DNA of 64,000 nt from Anadara kagoshimensis. Taxonomy: Eukaryota > Mollusca > Bivalvia > Arcoida > Arcidae. The notes beneath the pieces are model-generated. The model was not told the DNA's origin, made no database searches, and saw only the letters and a list, made by a program, of their open reading frames with translations. The position numbers and the translations under genes are program-made. Of the stretch, positions 60,001 to 64,000 are shown piece after piece. The stretch is from NCBI GenBank assembly GCA_021292105.1, contig CM037861.1, positions 55,969,245 to 56,033,244 on the forward strand, read 5' to 3'. Positions within the stretch are counted from its first letter, which is position 1; each line of letters begins with the position of its first letter.

Positions 60001-63000
60001 TTGGTGTATGCTTGTATCCCAATGGTAAACACAGATACATAAATGGTTGGTGTAACTTGTATCCCAATGGTAAACACAGATACATAAATGGTTGGTGTAT
60101 GCTTGTATCCCAATGGTAAACACAGATACATAAATGGTTGGTGTATGCTTGTATCCCAATGGTAAACACAGATACATAAATGGTTGGTGTATGCTTGTAT
60201 CCCAATGGTAAACACAGATACATAAATGGTTGGTGTATGCTTGTATCCCAATGTAAACACAGATACATAAATGGTTGGTGTATGCTTGTATCCCAATGGT
60301 AAACACAGATACATAAATGGTTGGTGTATGCTTGTATCCCAATGGTAAACACAGATACATAAATGGTTGGTGTATGCTTGTATCCCAATGGTAAACACAG
60401 ATACATAAATGGTTGGTGTATGCTTGTATCCCAATGTAAACACAGATACATAAATGGTTGGTGTATGCTTGTATCCCAATGGTAAACACAGATACATAAA
60501 TGGTTGGTGTATGCTTGTATCCCAATGGTAAACACAGATACATAAATGGTTGGTGTATGCTTGTATCCCAATGGTAAACACAGATACATAAATGGTTGGT
60601 GTATGCTTGTATCCCAATGGTAAACACAGATACATAAATGGTTGGTGTATGCTTGTATCCCAATGGTAAACACAGATACATAAATGGTTGATGTATGCTT
60701 GTATCCCAATGGTAAACACAGATACATAAATGGTTGGTGTATGCTTGTATCCCAATGGTAAACACAGATACATAAATGGTTGGTGTATGCTTGTATCCCA
60801 ATGGTAAACACAGATACATAAATGGTTGGTGTATGCTTGTATCCCAATGGTAAACACAGATACATAAATGGTTGGTGTATGCTTGTATCCCAATGGTAAA
60901 CACAGATACATAAATGGTTGGTGTATGCTTGTATCCCAATGGTAAACACAGATACATAAATGGTTGGTGTATGCTTGTATCCCAATGGTAAACACAGATA
61001 CATAAATGGTTGGTGTATGCTTGTATCCCAATGGTAAACACAGATACATAAATGGTTGGTGTATGCTTGTATCCCAATGGTAAACACAGATACATAAATG
61101 GTTGGTGTATGCTTGTATCCCAATGGTAAACACAGATACATAAATGGTTGGTGTATGCTTGTATCCCAATGGTAAACACAGATACATAAATGGTTGGTGT
61201 ATGCTTGTATCCCAATGGTAAACACAGATACATAAATGGTTGGTGTATGCTTGTATCCCAATGGTAAACACAGATACATAAATGGTTGGTGTATGCTTGT
61301 ATCCCAATGGTAAACACAGATACATAAATGGTTGGTGTATGCTTGTATCCCAATGGTAAACACAGATACATAAATGGTTGGTGTATGCTTGTATCCCAAT
61401 GGTAAACACAGATACATAAATGGTTGGTGTATGCTTGTATCCCAATGGTAAACACAGATACATAAATGGTTGGTGTATGCTTGTATCCCAATGGTAAACA
61501 CAGATACATAAATGGTTGGTGTATGCTTGTATCCCAATGGTAAACACAGATACATAAATGGTTGGTGTATGCTTGTATCCCAATACTAAACACAGATACA
61601 TAAATGGTTGGTGTATGCTTGTATCCCAATGTAAACACAGATACATAAATGGTTGGTGTATGCTTGTATCCCAATGGTAAACACAGATACATAAATGGTT
61701 GGTGTATGCTTGTATCCCAATGGTAAACACAGATACATAAATGGTTGGTGTATGCTTGTATCCCAATGGTAAACACAGATACATAAATGGTTGGTGTATG
61801 CTTGTATCCCAATGGTAAACACAGATACATAAATGGTTGGTGTATGCTTGTATCCCAATGGTAAACACAGATACATAAATGGTTGGTGTATGCTTGTATC
61901 CCAATGGTAAACACAGATACATAAATGGTTGGTGTATGCTTGTATCCCAATGGTAAACACAGATACATAAATGGTTGGTGTATGCTTGTATCCCAATGGT
62001 AAACACAGATACATAAATGGTTGGTGTATGCTTGTATCCCAATGGTAAACACAGATACATAAATGGTTGGTGTATGATGCTTGTATCCCAATGGTAAACA
62101 CAGATACATAAATGGTTGGTGTATGCTTGTATCCCAATGGTAAACACAGATACATAAATGGTTGTGTATGCTTGTATCCCAATTGTAAACACAGATACAT
62201 AAATGGTTGGTGTATGCTTGTATCCCAATGGTAAACACAGATACATAAATGGTTGGTGTATGCTTGTATCCCAATGGTAAACACAGATACATAAATGGTT
62301 GGTGTATGCTTGTATCCCAATGGTAAACACAGATACATAAATGGTTGGTGTATGCTTGTATCCCAATGGTAAACACAGATACATAAATGGTTGGTGTATG
62401 CTTGTATCCCAATGGTAAACACAGATACATAAATGGTTGGTGTATGCTTGTATCCCAATGGTAAACACAGATACATAAATGGTTGGTGTATGCTTGTATC
62501 CCAATGGTAACACAGATACATAAATGGTTGGTGTATGCTTGTATCCCAATGGTAAACACAGATACATAAATGGTTGGTGTATGCTTGTATCCCAATGGTA
62601 ACACAGATACATAAATGGTTGGTGTATGATGCTTGTATCCCAATGGTAACACAGATACATAAATGGTTGGTGTATGCTTGTATCCCAATGGTAACACAGA
62701 TACATAAATGGTTGGTGTATGCTTGTATCCCAATGGTAAACACAGATACATAAATGGTTGGTGTATGCTTGTATCCCAATGGTAAACACAGATACATAAA
62801 TGGTTGGTGTATGCTTGTATCCCAATATAAACACAGATACATAAATGGTTGGTGTATGCTTGTATCCCAATGGTAAACACAGATACATAAATGGTTGGTG
62901 TATGCTTGTATCCCAATGGTAAACACAGATACATAAATGGTTGGTGTATGCTTGTATCCCAATGGTAAACACAGATACATAAATGGTTGGTGTATGCTTG

Positions 63001-63822
63001 TATCCCAATGGTAAACACAGATACATAAATGGTTGGTGTATGCTTGTATCCCAATGGTAAACACAGATACATAAATGGTTGGTGTATGCTTGTATCCCAA
63101 TGGTAAACACAGATACATAAATGGTTGGTGTATGCTTGTATCCCAATGGTAAACACAGATACATAAATGGTTGGTGTATGCTTGTATCCCAATGGTAAAC
63201 ACAGATACATAAATGGTTGGTGTATGCTTGTATCCCAATGGTAAACACAGATACATAAATGGTTGGTGTATGCTTGTATCCCAATGGTAAACACAGATAC
63301 ATAAATGGTTGGTGTATGCTTGTATCCCAATGGTAAACACAGATACATAAATGGTTGGTGTATGCTTGTATCCCAATGGTAAACACAGATACATAAATGG
63401 TTGGTGTATGCTTGTATCCCAATGGTAAACACAGATACATAAATGGTTGGTGTATGCTTGTATCCCAATGATAAACACAGATACATAAATGGTGGTGTAT
63501 GCTTGTATCCCAATGGTAAACACAGATACATAAATGGTTGGTGTATGCTTGTATCCCAATGGTAAACACAGATACATAAATGGTTGGTGTATGCTTGTAT
63601 CCCAATGGTAAACACAGATACATAAATGGTTGGTGTATGCTTGTATCCCAATGGTAAACACAGATACATAAATGGTTGGTGCATGCTTGTATCCCAATGG
63701 TAAACACAGATACATAAATGATTGGTGTATGCTTGTATCCCAATGGTAAACACAGATACATAAATGGTTGGTGTATGCTTGTATCCCAATGGTAAACACA
63801 GATACATAAATGATTGGTGTAT
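51069..63822. repeat. 46 bp satellite array, about 277 units
   Basis: Head-to-tail units of 46 bp, each made of taaatggttggtgtatgc, ttgtatcccaatggta and aacacagataca. 12,754 bp divided by 46 gives about 277 copies. The first unit is diverged (gatacaaaaatgg, cctaatgg) and the array ends at gattggtgtat. Sub-blocks are visible: a run of units with ggctgg from about 51.63 to 52.23 kb, scattered gattgg units, and a very uniform block from about 59.75 to 63.5 kb. The unit has no stop codon in any minus-strand frame, so overlapping frames of up to about 2455 codons appear there; none is a gene. It lies in the large PKG intron upstream of exon A unless the promoter lies nearer. Confidence 0.98.
58640..59760. 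repeat. Higher-order repeat of ~562 bp inside the satellite
   Basis: A modified unit containing gtattcttgtatcccaattg occurs at 58701 and 59263 (562 bp apart, equal to 12 units plus a 10 bp insertion). A 10 bp longer unit with gtatgtttgtgtatgc occurs at 59161 and 59722, with a shorter relative at 58650. The last two are each preceded by a ctcaatgg variant unit. Confidence 0.8.
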
Positions 63823-64000
63823 CATAGTAAACCACCCGAAATATCCAAGATGAGGAGTGGAAATGTTAGAAAATCATGTTAATTATATTAAGGTCTTTTT
63901 TGACAAATAAATCCTCAAGTTTTCCTATGTTATTACAAAACAGCTTGCTATTTATACCTACGAAATCTGTCAAATCTGGTTTGAATTTCCGAAGCTACAG
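63823..64000. other. Unique flank beyond the satellite
   Basis: After the last unit the sequence changes at catagtaaaccacccgaaat to ordinary AT-rich DNA. No exon is recognised in these 178 bp. Confidence 0.85.

Noticed and set aside
51069-63822. CRISPR-like array
   Set aside because: The units are directly contiguous with no unique spacers, and the sequence is animal intron DNA.
51041-63835. Giant overlapping minus-strand ORFs up to about 2455 codons
   Set aside because: They are the 46 bp satellite read in three frames; the unit lacks stops on that strand, and the frames change at every one-base deletion. There is no start context, domain or codon bias beyond the repeat itself.

Overview
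The window is animal nuclear DNA, most likely from a bivalve mollusc. It is AT-rich and intron-dense, crowded with short non-autonomous repeats of mollusc type, and carries seven spliced exons of one conserved gene. The species cannot be named from the sequence.

The gene is a cGMP-dependent protein kinase of the PRKG1 (PKG I) type, on the minus strand. The seven exons run from 46335 down to 469 and encode the end of the linker, all of cyclic-nucleotide-binding domain A (CNB-A) and most of CNB-B. Every junction has GT/AG ends and the phases match (A/B 1, B/C 1, C/D 2, D/E 0, E/F 0, F/G 2, G/next 2). The N-terminal leucine zipper and autoinhibitory exons must lie above 63.8 kb, and the kinase-domain exons below position 1, both outside the window. 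A short exon at 17973-18025 has its own ATG, an upstream in-frame stop, a consensus donor and the right phase to splice into exon D. It would start a short isoform lacking CNB-A and everything before it.

Layout: 1-17.2 kb holds exons G, F, E, D and several copies of a dispersed ~130 bp repeat (called R1 here). 17.2-36.2 kb is one 19 kb intron with the candidate alternative first exon, a three-copy local duplication (18.8-22.6 kb), fold-back elements, MITEs and two weak ORFs that could be nested genes. 36.2-46.3 kb holds exons C, B, A, tRNA-like and SINE-like retroposons and a nested transposon insertion. 46.3-51.0 kb has MITEs and a large palindrome. 51.07-63.82 kb is a satellite array of about 277 tandem units of 46 bp inside (or just upstream of) the PKG transcription unit. 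63.82-64 kb is ordinary flank.

The very long minus-strand reading frames of the satellite are not genes: the 46 bp unit happens to lack stops in all three minus frames, so any run of it is open. No bacterial genes, CRISPR, rRNA or intact transposase genes were seen, and no recognisable retrovirus-like or other virus-derived element. Repeat counts and boundaries were read by eye and may be off by a few bases or units.
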